DNA from: Proteus terrae subsp. cibarius
GTDB lineage: Bacteria; Pseudomonadota; Gammaproteobacteria; Enterobacterales; Enterobacteriaceae
Direction: 5' to 3'
Assembly (NCBI RefSeq): GCF_011045835.1
Contig: NZ_CP047349.1
Span: 1,178,001-1,242,000 of the forward strand
DNA length: 64,000 bases
A model generated the notes under the pieces. It made no database searches. It was given only the letters and a program-made list of their open reading frames with translations, and was not told where the DNA came from. Made by a program: the position numbers and the translations under genes. Shown here piece after piece: positions 55,226-64,000 of the stretch; within the stretch, counting starts at the first letter, position 1; every line of letters starts with the position of its first letter.

Positions 55226-56902
55226 ATGTATTTAGAAAGAGTGGAAATAGTTGGATTCCGTGGACTTAATCGTCTTTCATTACCTCTTGATATGAATACA
55301 GTCTTAGTGGGTGAAAATGCGTGGGGTAAAAGTTCATTACTTGATGCGTTAACACTCAGTTTGGGTATTGAAACCTATCAATATGCATTTACCCCTGATG
55401 ATTTCCATCGTTTGCCGAATGAGCCGGAAGAAAATGGCAAAAAAAGCCTACAAATTATTTTAACATTTACCGAATCTCGCCCTGGACGTCATCGATCTTA
55501 CCGTTTCCATAAAATAGCGCCTGTGTGGGTCGAAAATGGTGATGATCTTAAACATATCTATTACCGGATCAGTGCTGAATTAGATGAGCAGAAGAATGTA
55601 AAAACATTCCGCTATTTTCTTGATAAAGAAGGAAAGCAAATTCGTTTGCCTAATGGACAAACTCAAGAGATTATTGCAGAGATTGTTAGACTTTATCCTG
55701 TACTTCGCTTACAAGATGCGCGTTTTGTTCGTGATCTTGCTTCCGATGTTATCGATTCTCATAATAATCCTCATCGAGAAGCGTTTAATAATAAAATGAG
55801 CGAGTTAACCAAAGCCTTAGTCAAAAATCCTGATGAATTATCAGATGAGGATTTACGTGAAGGGCTGGATGCAATGCAACAGTTATTAGGGCACTACTTT
55901 GCAGATCATGGCTCGTTATTGTTTAAATCACGAACTCGGCATCGAAAAGTCAATGAGCCTCATGTTCGTGGCTGGCATGCTTTAGAAAATATTAATAAAG
56001 TGTTGGCAAAACCTAATCAGAGAAGTATTCGATTAATAATCTTGGGGATGTTTTCTTCTATCTTGCAGTCTCGTGGTAGTGTCGCGCTCGATCCTTATGC
56101 AAGACCTATCGTGATTGTTGAAAACCCAGAAACACGTTTGCATCCTATTATGCTTTCGGTGGCTTGGGGATTACTCAATCTTTTTTCATTACAACGGATC
56201 ACAACCACAAACTCAGGTGAGTTGCTGTCACTTGCTCCATTAGAGAGCGTTTGCCGTTTAGTACGTGATACCGATAAAGTCGCTGCTTACCGCGTAGGGG
56301 ATCAGCAACTTCATTCTGATGAAGAGCGACGTATCTCTTTTCATATTCGTTATAACCGACCTTCTGCGTTATTTGCACGTTGTTGGTTATTGGTCGAAGG
56401 TGAAACAGAGATTTGGTTAATGAACGAATTGGCAAGACAATGTAATTATTTCTTTGAAGCGGAAGGAATAAAAGTCATTGAGTTTGCTCAATGTGGACTT
56501 AAGCCATTATTAAAGTACGCAACCTATATGGGTATAGAATGGCATACCTTAGTGGATGGTGATGAAGCAGGTAAGAAATATGCCGCTACCGTTAAGGATT
56601 TTGCGTTAAAAAGCAATGACGCAGAGCGTGATAGATTAACGAAGCTTCCTGCATTAGATATGGAACATTTTTTATACAAAGAAGGTTTTCGTAATGTATA
56701 TCATGATGTTGCAGGTGTGCCAGATAATGAAAAATGGCCAACTCGACGCGTGATCATTAAAGCTATTCAACGTTCATCCAAGCCTGATCTAGCACTAACG
56801 GTGGCTAACAATGCAGCTCAACGTGGAGTAGATTCCATCCCATCCATACTGAAAAGTATGTTTTCTCGTGTGGCATGGCTTGCAAGAGGTAAGGCGAATT
56901 AA
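55226..56902 (+). CDS. ybjD: OLD-family ATP-dependent nuclease YbjD
   Basis: The 558-residue protein has an AAA/ABC-type ATPase domain with Walker A GENAWGKSS at 29-37 and a C-terminal TOPRIM nuclease domain (WLLVEGETEIWLMNELA near 392-408, VDGDEAGKKYA near 447-457). It matches E. coli YbjD (OLD class 2) in length and place. No reverse transcriptase, helicase partner or UvrD-like gene lies next to it, so it does not look like a Gabija-type defence pair. Its role in the cell is not established. Confidence 0.88.
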   Translation: MYLERVEIVGFRGLNRLSLPLDMNTVLVGENAWGKSSLLDALTLSLGIETYQYAFTPDDFHRLPNEPEENGKKSLQIILTFTESRPGRHRSYRFHKIAPVWVENGDDLKHIYYRISAELDEQKNVKTFRYFLDKEGKQIRLPNGQTQEIIAEIVRLYPVLRLQDARFVRDLASDVIDSHNNPHREAFNNKMSELTKALVKNPDELSDEDLREGLDAMQQLLGHYFADHGSLLFKSRTRHRKVNEPHVRGWHALENINKVLAKPNQRSIRLIILGMFSSILQSRGSVALDPYARPIVIVENPETRLHPIMLSVAWGLLNLFSLQRITTTNSGELLSLAPLESVCRLVRDTDKVAAYRVGDQQLHSDEERRISFHIRYNRPSALFARCWLLVEGETEIWLMNELARQCNYFFEAEGIKVIEFAQCGLKPLLKYATYMGIEWHTLVDGDEAGKKYAATVKDFALKSNDAERDRLTKLPALDMEHFLYKEGFRNVYHDVAGVPDNEKWPTRRVIIKAIQRSSKPDLALTVANNAAQRGVDSIPSILKSMFSRVAWLARGKAN

Positions 56903-56955
56903 TTCGCAACACTTGTATAAGCAAGATAAATTCACGAGATCTACACTTATTTTAT

Positions 56956-56985
56956 TTAGCTATGAGAATAAAGTCTCATAGCTAA
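56956..56985 (+). terminator. Hairpin after ybjD
   Basis: TTAGCTATGAGA (56956-56967) pairs perfectly with TCTCATAGCTAA (56974-56985) around six bases. Only a weak T stretch follows, so it may be a poor terminator or an RNA-stabilising stem. Confidence 0.5.
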
Positions 56986-57030
56986 TGCTTTGTATGATTT
57001 ATCGCATCTTTATGTTTAGAAGGAAATTTT

Positions 57031-58140
57031 ATGGCTTTTTTATCTTTAAAAAAGCGAGGGGGAATGTTTACCCTTATTTTAGTTGTTGCCGCAATCGCTA
57101 CGTATTTTGTTTGGCCAAAAGAGAAGGCACCAATATATCAAACACAACAGATCACAAGAGGTGATCTGTCTAAAGAAGTCACTGCAACGGGTAAGCTTGA
57201 TGCAGTGCGTAAAGTTGATGTGGGTGCGCAGGTCAGTGGCCAGTTACAAACTTTGTTTGTGAAAGAGGGCGATGTGGTTAAAAAGGGTGATTTGTTAGCG
57301 ATTATTGATCCTAAGAAAGCGCAAAACGAAGTCACTGAATCGCAGGAAACCAACAATGAGCTTAGAGCAAACCTTCAACAAGCACAGGCAGAATTGCGTT
57401 TAGCTCAATTAACTTATCAACGCCAATTAAAGCTCATTGGCACTCATGCAATTGCACAAGATGAACTTGATCGTACTAAAACGGATGTTGAAGTTAAAAA
57501 AGCACGCATCATCACTTATCAAGCACAAATTAAAAAGAACCAAGCTACACTAGATACGGCGAGAACTAACCTGCAATATACACGGATAACCGCGCCTATG
57601 GATGGAGTTGTCACTTTTATTAAAACCCTTGAAGGCCAGACGGTGATTGCTGCGCAAGAAGCACCGACTATTTTAACACTAGCTGATTTAGACACGATGC
57701 TGGTAAAAGCAGAAGTATCAGAAGCTGATGTCATTTATTTAAAGCCTGAGCTTAGTGCTTCTTTTACGGTTTTAGGTGCGCCCGATAAAGCGTTCAGCGG
57801 TAAGTTGAAAGATATCCTACCTACACCCGAAAAAATTAATGACGCTATTTTTTACTATGCCCGTTTTGAAGTACCTAATGAACAGCATTTATTACGTTTA
57901 CAAATGACAGCGCAAGTTAAAATTCTTATCGAAAATAAGAAAGATGTGCTTCTTGTTCCGCTTTCTGTATTAGGTGATGATGCAGGAATTAATGAATATT
58001 ATGTTGATGTATTAGTTAATGGTCAGCCAGAAAAACGCACAGTAAAAATAGGCATGCGTACTGATGTTTATGCAGAAGTTCTCAGCGGATTAAAAGAAAA
58101 CGATGAGGTTATTCTGGGTGAAACTTCAGGAGAAGCATGA
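57031..58140 (+). CDS. macA: Macrolide efflux periplasmic adaptor MacA
   Basis: MacA links the MacB ATPase to TolC for export of macrolides and other substrates such as enterotoxin or haem-related compounds. The 369-residue protein has one N-terminal membrane anchor (about 12-28), a lipoyl/barrel-sandwich domain (VDVGAQVSGQLQTLFVKEGD), a coiled-coil hairpin (about 100-180, rich in Gln, Ala, Leu and Lys) and a beta-barrel part. AAGGAAA precedes the ATG. Its stop overlaps the macB start. Confidence 0.93.
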   Translation: MAFLSLKKRGGMFTLILVVAAIATYFVWPKEKAPIYQTQQITRGDLSKEVTATGKLDAVRKVDVGAQVSGQLQTLFVKEGDVVKKGDLLAIIDPKKAQNEVTESQETNNELRANLQQAQAELRLAQLTYQRQLKLIGTHAIAQDELDRTKTDVEVKKARIITYQAQIKKNQATLDTARTNLQYTRITAPMDGVVTFIKTLEGQTVIAAQEAPTILTLADLDTMLVKAEVSEADVIYLKPELSASFTVLGAPDKAFSGKLKDILPTPEKINDAIFYYARFEVPNEQHLLRLQMTAQVKILIENKKDVLLVPLSVLGDDAGINEYYVDVLVNGQPEKRTVKIGMRTDVYAEVLSGLKENDEVILGETSGEA

Positions 58141-60086
58141 TGCCTGCATTATTAGAGCTCAATGAGGTTAGTCGTTTATATACCAATGGTGAAGAGAAAA
58201 CCATTGTTCTCAATAAAGTCTCATTAACGATTAATGCAGGGGAAATGGTAGCGATTATTGGCGCTTCTGGCTCTGGTAAATCGACGTTGATGAATATTTT
58301 AGGCTGCTTAGATAAACCAAGTAGCGGTGAATATAAAGTTGCAGGTCAAAGTGTTGCGAAAATGGAAGGTGACCAACTTGCTGCATTACGCCGTGAGCAT
58401 TTTGGTTTTATCTTCCAGCGCTACCATTTGATGTCCCATTTAACTGCAGAGCAAAATGTCGAAATTCCTGCGATTTACGCAGATAAAAATGCTACCCAAA
58501 GAAAAGAAAGAGCTCGCGAATTATTAACGCGCTTAGGATTAGGTGATCGCGTTGATTATCGCCCTAATCAACTTTCTGGTGGTCAGCAACAGCGTGTAAG
58601 TATTGCGAGAGCGTTGATGAATGGTGGCGAGGTCATTCTTGCTGATGAGCCAACAGGTGCATTGGATAGCCATTCTGGTAAAGAAGTTATGTCTATTCTT
58701 AAGCAACTCAATGAGCAAGGGCATACGGTGATTATCGTAACCCATGATCCTGTGATTGCGGCACAGGCTGAGCGCATTATAGAGATAAAAGACGGTAAAA
58801 TTATTAATGATAATTTCCATCAAACAACGGCAAGTAAAGTTAAAAAAGAGACAACACCTGTTTTAACGTCTTCTTATTTGGGGCAAATATTTGGGCGTTT
58901 TACACAAGCATTAGATATGGCTTGGCGTGCAATGGTGGTGAACAAAGTACGCACTCTGCTAACGATGCTTGGTATTATTATTGGTATTGCCTCTGTCGTT
59001 ACGATTATTGTGATTGGTGATGCAGCTAAAAGCATGGTGCTGGCAGATATAAAAGCGATTGGCTCTAATACTATTGATATCTATCCCGGAAAAGATTTTG
59101 GGAGTGATTCACCGGAAGATAGACAATCATTAACACTGCAAGATGTTTTCGCTTTAAAGCAACAATCTTATGTACAAGCTGTTACACCACAAGTTCAATT
59201 TAGTACTCGATTACGCCGTGGAAACCAAGATTCACCGGCATCTGTTGCGGGAGTGAGTGACGACTATTTCACTGTATATGCCATGAAGTTTTCGCAAGGC
59301 CGCTCGTTTACACCTGATATGATCCAACGACAAGCTCAAGTTGTTGTTATTGATGAAAATACGCGTCAACGATTCTTTCCTACCAAAAAAGAGGTTATTG
59401 GTGAACAAATCATTATTCGCAATATTCCCTCTACAATTGTTGGCGTCATTGCTGAGAAAAAATCGGCATTTGGTAATGGTCAATCCCTCAAAGTATGGGT
59501 GCCTTACAGCACATTAAATAGTCGTATTTTAAATCGAAGCTATCTTGATAGTATTACAGTAAGAGCAACTGAAGGTTATGACGCCAGTGTTGCAGAACAA
59601 CAAATTATTCGTTTATTAACGATTAGGCACGGTAAAAAAGATATTTTTACTTATAACCTTGATAGCTTTATTAAGGCTGCCGAAAGTACTACTCAAACAA
59701 TGCAACTATTTCTCACTTTAGTAGCCGTTATTTCATTAGTGGTAGGTGGAATTGGTGTAATGAATATTATGCTGGTTTCAGTAACAGAAAGAACGCGAGA
59801 AATTGGTATTAGAATGGCTGTTGGTGCTAGAGCGAGTGATGTGATGCAACAATTCCTTATCGAGTCTGTATTAGTTTGTTTAGTCGGAGGATCACTAGGA
59901 ATTGGCCTTTCATTTGGTATCGCTATGGTGGCAAGTATTATGTTGCCTGATTGGCATTTTGTATTCCAGCCTATTGCATTAGTGAGTGCTTTTGTCTGTT
60001 CAACGGCCATTGGGGTTATTTTTGGATTTTTACCAGCAAGAAGTGCAGCAAAAATGAACCCAATAGATGCCCTAGCGAGAGAATAA
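58137..60086 (+). CDS. macB: Macrolide efflux ABC transporter MacB
   Basis: MacB is a 649-residue fused ABC transporter (E. coli 648). The N-terminal ATPase has Walker A GASGSGKST at 42-50, [15 protein letters not shown] near 144-158 and DEPTGALD. Four membrane segments follow, one near residue 275 and three after 525, enclosing a large periplasmic domain. The ATG at 58137 overlaps the macA stop (ATGA); a second ATG follows at once and could be used. It acts with MacA and TolC. Confidence 0.95.
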   Translation: MMPALLELNEVSRLYTNGEEKTIVLNKVSLTINAGEMVAIIGASGSGKSTLMNILGCLDKPSSGEYKVAGQSVAKMEGDQLAALRREHFGFIFQRYHLMSHLTAEQNVEIPAIYADKNATQRKERARELLTRLGLGDRVDYRPNQLSGGQQQRVSIARALMNGGEVILADEPTGALDSHSGKEVMSILKQLNEQGHTVIIVTHDPVIAAQAERIIEIKDGKIINDNFHQTTASKVKKETTPVLTSSYLGQIFGRFTQALDMAWRAMVVNKVRTLLTMLGIIIGIASVVTIIVIGDAAKSMVLADIKAIGSNTIDIYPGKDFGSDSPEDRQSLTLQDVFALKQQSYVQAVTPQVQFSTRLRRGNQDSPASVAGVSDDYFTVYAMKFSQGRSFTPDMIQRQAQVVVIDENTRQRFFPTKKEVIGEQIIIRNIPSTIVGVIAEKKSAFGNGQSLKVWVPYSTLNSRILNRSYLDSITVRATEGYDASVAEQQIIRLLTIRHGKKDIFTYNLDSFIKAAESTTQTMQLFLTLVAVISLVVGGIGVMNIMLVSVTERTREIGIRMAVGARASDVMQQFLIESVLVCLVGGSLGIGLSFGIAMVASIMLPDWHFVFQPIALVSAFVCSTAIGVIFGFLPARSAAKMNPIDALARE

Positions 60087-60101
60087 TCCAAACTATAAGA
60101 T

Positions 60102-60132
60102 AAAAGCCCTTAAAATATAAAGGGCTTTTATT
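60102..60132. terminator. Terminator between macB and cspD
   Basis: AAAAGCCCTT pairs perfectly with AAGGGCTTTT, with T runs on both strands, between convergent genes. Confidence 0.85.
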
Positions 60133-60225
60133 TGAATGAATTAGGTATTCTATTTAGCTAAAAATACCCAACTATTGAGAGTAAAAGGTATTTTTATCGG
60201 GTGTATTTATACTGTAAATTATCTT

Positions 60226-60435
60226 CTATTCAATAATAGGAATGATAAGGTCAGCGTGATCACCTTTAGGCCCTTTTATCGTGCTATAATTAACTTTCTG
60301 CCCCGCTTTAAGTGTGCGGTAACCTTCCATTCTGATTGTTGAATAGTGGGCAAAAATATCATCGCCACCTTTTGCAGGGGTAATAAAACCAAAGCCCTTA
60401 GCATTATTGAACCACTTTACTGTACCTGTCTCCAT
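60226..60435 (-). CDS. cspD: Cold-shock-like protein CspD
   Basis: The 69-residue protein is a single cold-shock domain with RNP1 KGFGFI at 13-18 and RNP2 DIFAHYS near 26-32. The opening METGTVKWFNNAKGFGFI and its place upstream of clpSA identify it as CspD, a stationary-phase inhibitor of DNA replication rather than a true cold-shock protein. It is a little shorter than the 74-residue E. coli protein. Confidence 0.93.
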   Translation of the reverse strand: METGTVKWFNNAKGFGFITPAKGGDDIFAHYSTIRMEGYRTLKAGQKVNYSTIKGPKGDHADLIIPIIE

Positions 60436-60723
60436 ACTTAGCTTCTCTCATATACTTGTATTTATTTGTTTAACATCACTTTCAGTATATTTACTGAGCT
60501 GTTCATAAAACATACTCTATTTTATTGTTTCAATCGTCAAGAGGTGAGGGGGATAGAAAGTGTTTCGAGTAGGTGAAATTTTGATGTAGCTAACGCTTTG
60601 TAATTTTTTGAATGTAAAAAGTAGGAATAAAAAAGCGTTGATAGGCAGACTTTCCTGTGAGATGGTAAACTAAATGTCATAATTGAAAGTGACGTTTAAT
60701 AAAACTATGAGTAATGCAAAACA

Positions 60724-61038
60724 ATGGGTCAGTTTGATTTTTTAACAGAAACCACGTTAAGGGAAGATGTTCATCAGAAAAATGAGCCACCAGCAATGTA
60801 TAAGGTGATCTTGAATAATGATGATTACACCCCCATGGATTTTGTTGTAGAAGTGCTTACGATGTATTTTTTCCTTAGCGAGGAAAAAGCAACACAAATT
60901 ATGTTGGACGTTCATCATAAAGGAAAAGGAGTTTGTGGGGTTTATAGTGCGGATATTGCCGAAACAAAAGTGGCTCAAGTTAATCTGTATGCGAGAGAAA
61001 ATGAATACCCACTTTTGTGTACTCTTGAACAGGCATGA
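60724..61038 (+). CDS. clpS: ClpS N-end rule adaptor
   Basis: ClpS delivers proteins with N-degron residues to ClpAP. The 104-residue protein has a variable N-terminal extension and the conserved core [20 protein letters not shown] near 26-45, followed by [20 protein letters not shown] and [13 protein letters not shown]. The ribosome site is weak, with no purine-rich stretch at the usual distance. It is 30 bases upstream of clpA. Confidence 0.95.
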   Translation: MGQFDFLTETTLREDVHQKNEPPAMYKVILNNDDYTPMDFVVEVLTMYFFLSEEKATQIMLDVHHKGKGVCGVYSADIAETKVAQVNLYARENEYPLLCTLEQA

Positions 61039-61068
61039 TCCGGTTAGTCTTTTAAGGAGGAGGTGCTT

Positions 61069-63360
61069 ATGCTTAATCACGAATTAGAGCTGAGTCTTAA
61101 TGTTGCATTCGCGAAAGCCCGTGATAACAGACACGAATTTATGACTGTAGAGCACCTGTTGTTGGCGCTATTAAGTAATAAATCGGCACGCGAAGCATTG
61201 GAAGCTTGTAAAGTCGATCTGGCAGTCTTACGCGAAGAACTTGAAGTTTTTATTCGTAAAACAACCCCAATTTTGCCTGAAAATGTGGACAGAGAAACAC
61301 AGCCAACGCTGAGTTTTCAGCGTGTATTACAGCGCGCTGTTTTTCACGTTCAATCATCAGGCAAAAACGAAGTCTCTGGTGCTAACGTGCTGGTGGCTAT
61401 TTTTAGTGAACAAGAATCTCACGCAGCTTACTTATTACGTAAACACGACGTTAGTCGCCTTGATGTCGTTAACTTTATTTCTCATGGCATTTCGAAAGAA
61501 GATCAACAAAACGAAGATCTTTCTGACATGAATGATATGAATGCGCAATCTCAACAAGAGATGCCGCAAGGCGACGATCATATGGATAATTTTACCACTA
61601 ACCTTAATCAGTTAGCGCGCCAAGGTAAAATTGATCCCCTAATTGGGCGTCAAGCTGAATTAGAAAGAACAATCCAAGTGTTATGTCGTCGTCGCAAAAA
61701 TAATCCATTATTAGTGGGCGAATCAGGTGTCGGTAAAACAGCTATTGCAGAAGGGCTTGCATGGCGTATTGAGCAAAATGATGTTCCTGATGTGATGAAA
61801 GGTTACACTATTTATTCACTCGATATTGGTTCGCTTTTAGCGGGAACTAAATACCGTGGCGATTTCGAAAAACGTTTTAAAGCATTACTGAAAACCCTCG
61901 AAAAAGATGAAAAAAGCATCTTATTTATTGATGAGATCCACACCATTATCGGTGCGGGAGCTGCATCGGGTGGGCAAGTTGATGCGGCAAACTTAATTAA
62001 ACCATTGTTATCTGGTGGTCGAATTCGTGTTATAGGCTCTACGACTTATCAAGAATTTAGTAATATCTTTGAAAAAGACAGAGCGCTTGCGCGTCGCTTC
62101 CAAAAAATTGATGTGACTGAACCATCCCCAGATGAGACCGTCTTGATCATTAAAGGATTGCGCCAAAAATACGAAGCACACCATGATGTACGTTATACCA
62201 ATAAAGCCATTCAGGCAGCGGTGGACCTATCGGTTAAATACATCACAGATAGACATCTACCTGATAAAGCTATCGATGTTATTGATGAAGCAGGCGCAAA
62301 AACACGTTTAGTTGCACCAAGCAAACGTAAAAAAACTATTAATGTCTCAGATATTGAATCAGTCGTAGCTAAAATTGCACGTATTCCTGAAAAAACAGTT
62401 TCTAGCAGTGATAAATCAATGCTAAAAAATCTCGACAACCAATTAAAAATGTTGGTATTCGGTCAGGATCAAGCGATCCATGCCTTGTCTGAATCGATAA
62501 AGATGAGTCGAGCAGGATTAAGCCAAGATAATAAACCGGTGGGTTCATTCTTATTTGCAGGCCCTACTGGGGTAGGTAAAACGGAAGTCACTGTACAGCT
62601 AGCTAAAGCATTAAATGTGAAGTTGCTACGCTTTGATATGTCTGAATATATGGAAAGACATACGGTCAGCCGTTTAATTGGTGCTCCTCCTGGTTATGTT
62701 GGTTTTGATCAAGGGGGATTATTAACAGACGCTGTCATTAAAAATCCATATTCCGTAGTGTTACTTGATGAAATTGAGAAAGCACATCCGGATGTGTTCA
62801 ATATCCTGTTACAGGTAATGGATAACGGTACATTAACGGATAACAATGGTCGTAAAGCAGATTTCCGTAATGTCATTTTAGTGATGACAACCAATGCAGG
62901 TGTGCGTGAAACACAACGTAAATCAATAGGGTTTACAGAGCAAGATAACAGCACTGATGCGATGGTTGAAATCAAAAAAGCCTTCTCACCTGAATTCCGT
63001 AATCGTTTAGATAGTATTATTTGGTTTAATGCATTATCGCCAGAAATTATCTCTATGGTGGTGGATAAATTTATTGTCGAACTACAAGTGCAGTTAGATG
63101 ATAAAGGGGTATCGCTAGAAGTGAGCCAAGAAGCACGCCAATGGTTGTGTGATAAAGGCTATGATAGAGCGATGGGTGCAAGACCAATGGCGCGTGTTAT
63201 TCAAGAAAACTTGAAAAAACCATTAGCTAATGAGATTTTATTCGGTTCTCTTGTTAATGGTGGATCGGTTTCTGTGACACTAGATAAACTGGCAGGCAAA
63301 TTGAATTATGAGTTTGTTAGCCAAGAAAAATTGGCCAAGAATGAAGATGCCGTTATCTAA
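61069..63360 (+). CDS. clpA: ATP-dependent Clp protease ATP-binding subunit ClpA
   Basis: ClpA is the AAA+ unfoldase of ClpAP. The 763-residue protein has the N-domain (1-140, ClpS-binding), a flexible linker near 145-170, D1 with Walker A GESGVGKT at 217-224, and D2 with Walker A GPTGVGKT at 498-505. The ClpP-binding loop is IGF at 621-623 (IGL in E. coli as I recall). The ATG at 61069 follows AAGGAGG by 8 bases; a GTG two codons earlier is inside the spacing and less likely. Confidence 0.97.
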   Translation: MLNHELELSLNVAFAKARDNRHEFMTVEHLLLALLSNKSAREALEACKVDLAVLREELEVFIRKTTPILPENVDRETQPTLSFQRVLQRAVFHVQSSGKNEVSGANVLVAIFSEQESHAAYLLRKHDVSRLDVVNFISHGISKEDQQNEDLSDMNDMNAQSQQEMPQGDDHMDNFTTNLNQLARQGKIDPLIGRQAELERTIQVLCRRRKNNPLLVGESGVGKTAIAEGLAWRIEQNDVPDVMKGYTIYSLDIGSLLAGTKYRGDFEKRFKALLKTLEKDEKSILFIDEIHTIIGAGAASGGQVDAANLIKPLLSGGRIRVIGSTTYQEFSNIFEKDRALARRFQKIDVTEPSPDETVLIIKGLRQKYEAHHDVRYTNKAIQAAVDLSVKYITDRHLPDKAIDVIDEAGAKTRLVAPSKRKKTINVSDIESVVAKIARIPEKTVSSSDKSMLKNLDNQLKMLVFGQDQAIHALSESIKMSRAGLSQDNKPVGSFLFAGPTGVGKTEVTVQLAKALNVKLLRFDMSEYMERHTVSRLIGAPPGYVGFDQGGLLTDAVIKNPYSVVLLDEIEKAHPDVFNILLQVMDNGTLTDNNGRKADFRNVILVMTTNAGVRETQRKSIGFTEQDNSTDAMVEIKKAFSPEFRNRLDSIIWFNALSPEIISMVVDKFIVELQVQLDDKGVSLEVSQEARQWLCDKGYDRAMGARPMARVIQENLKKPLANEILFGSLVNGGSVSVTLDKLAGKLNYEFVSQEKLAKNEDAVI

Positions 63361-63395
63361 GGATAGCGGTTAATTTCACTAAGCTATAAAAGCAT

Positions 63396-63443
63396 ACACC
63401 ACAGGTGAGCATCAATAAATGCCTTGCCTGTGGTGTTTTTTTC
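63396..63443. terminator. clpA terminator
   Basis: ACACCACAGG (63396-63405) pairs perfectly with CCTGTGGTGT (63427-63436), with an inner GCAT/ATGC pair, followed by a seven-T run on the plus strand. It may also serve infA in part. Confidence 0.9.
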
Positions 63444-63448
63444 ACCCG

Positions 63449-63470
63449 TTATATGACAATAACGGGAGAG
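63449..63470. repeat. Small hairpin between clpA terminator and infA
   Basis: CCCGTTAT and a following ATAACGGG form a stem just after the infA stop on the minus strand. No T run follows at once, so it may cooperate with the larger hairpin at 63396-63443. Confidence 0.4.
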
Positions 63471-63482
63471 AACAGATTGGGA

Positions 63483-63701
<219 letters not shown>

Positions 63702-63771
63702 CTAATCCTCTAAGTTTTAATAACCATATTTTTTAAACGGCAAGATAATGCCGAAAATATTGTCCTATGTA

Positions 63772-63826
63772 AAGGAATGTTATTGGATAGCAATGGTGTA
63801 CACCTTGCTATTGTATTTAACATCCT
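63772..63826. repeat. Long imperfect inverted repeat upstream of infA
   Basis: The 55-base segment folds on a perfect 10-bp palindrome GGTGTACACC at its centre, flanked by ATAGCAA/TTGCTAT and, further out, AAGGA(A)TGTTA against TAACATCCTT. Both strands could form a long stem. No T run follows, so it is not a standard terminator. Confidence 0.6.
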
Positions 63827-63840
63827 TACCGCAACTTGCG

Positions 63841-63861
63841 TTTTACTTTGCTAAAGTAAAA
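63841..63861. repeat. 9-bp perfect dyad upstream of infA
   Basis: TTTTACTTT-GCT-AAAGTAAAA lies 15 bases beyond the longer dyad. Function unknown. Confidence 0.45.
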
Positions 63862-64000
63862 GTAATAACAGAAGTTGTAATTCTTTATTTTGTGGTATTT
63901 GTAGCAATAAAATAACAGCACCCTAACCACATAATGGGTGTGTAAGATAAAATTTTTGTATAAACCTTTTTGCATAAATAACAGAATGACATTCTTAATT

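Larger units (their letters stand above)
63702..64000. other. infA upstream region
   Basis: 299 AT-rich bases with no gene. It holds a long imperfect dyad at 63772-63826 and a TTTTACTTT-GCT-AAAGTAAAA dyad at 63841-63861. The infA promoters should be here, but I could not fix them. Confidence 0.55.

Noticed and set aside
55226..56902. ybjD considered as part of a defence system of the OLD/Gabija type
   Set aside because: No helicase, reverse transcriptase or other defence partner lies next to it, and the gene sits in its conserved housekeeping position.

Overview
The window is an ordinary stretch of chromosome from an enterobacterium of low G+C content. Proteins match Escherichia coli counterparts closely (folE, metG, gnd, his, art, clpA, infA), but the DNA is AT-rich, gene order is partly rearranged, and genes such as fhs and a second dctA are present. 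This fits Proteus or a close Morganellaceae relative; the genus is inferred from memory of gene content and base composition. I see no tRNA, rRNA, insertion sequence, prophage, CRISPR array or integrase.

Layout: 1-0.7 kb, 3' part of an MFS transporter. 0.9-10 kb, folE-yeiB, sanA, maeA, cdd, yohJK and metG. 10-20 kb, apbC, udk-dcd-asmA, dcuC, a small frameshifted gene, yegH and gnd. 20-27.5 kb, an HxlR regulator/nitroreductase pair, two tandem dctA paralogues, yeaK and an FNR-box-preceded iron alcohol dehydrogenase (yiaY). 27.6-35 kb, the complete histidine operon hisLGDCBHAFI on the minus strand with a six-His leader peptide and attenuator. 35-43 kb, yeeZ, a glutathione S-transferase, dacC, fhs and sdaC-sdaB. 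44-64 kb, a block matching the E. coli 19-20 min region: ybjG, the sRNA RybB, grxA, ybjC, ybjN, rlmC, an inserted Bcr/CflA transporter, artPIQM, ybjT, lysO, ybjD, macAB, cspD, clpSA and infA.

Themes: dicarboxylate and amino-acid catabolism (maeA, dcuC, two dctA, sdaCB, fhs feeding one-carbon units), pyrimidine salvage (cdd, udk, dcd), arginine and lysine transport (art, lysO), envelope maintenance (sanA, asmA, dacC, ybjG, macAB, RybB) and protein quality control (clpSA).

I did not find a convincing undescribed multi-gene system. The observations most worth checking are noncoding or regulatory: RybB without its usual E. coli neighbours, an unassigned plus-strand terminator between cdd and maeA, a CRP/CytR-like array upstream of cdd, a perfect FNR box upstream of yiaY, a promoter block shared by the two dctA genes, a single-base frameshift in a small gene after dcuC, and several strong dyads without assigned function.
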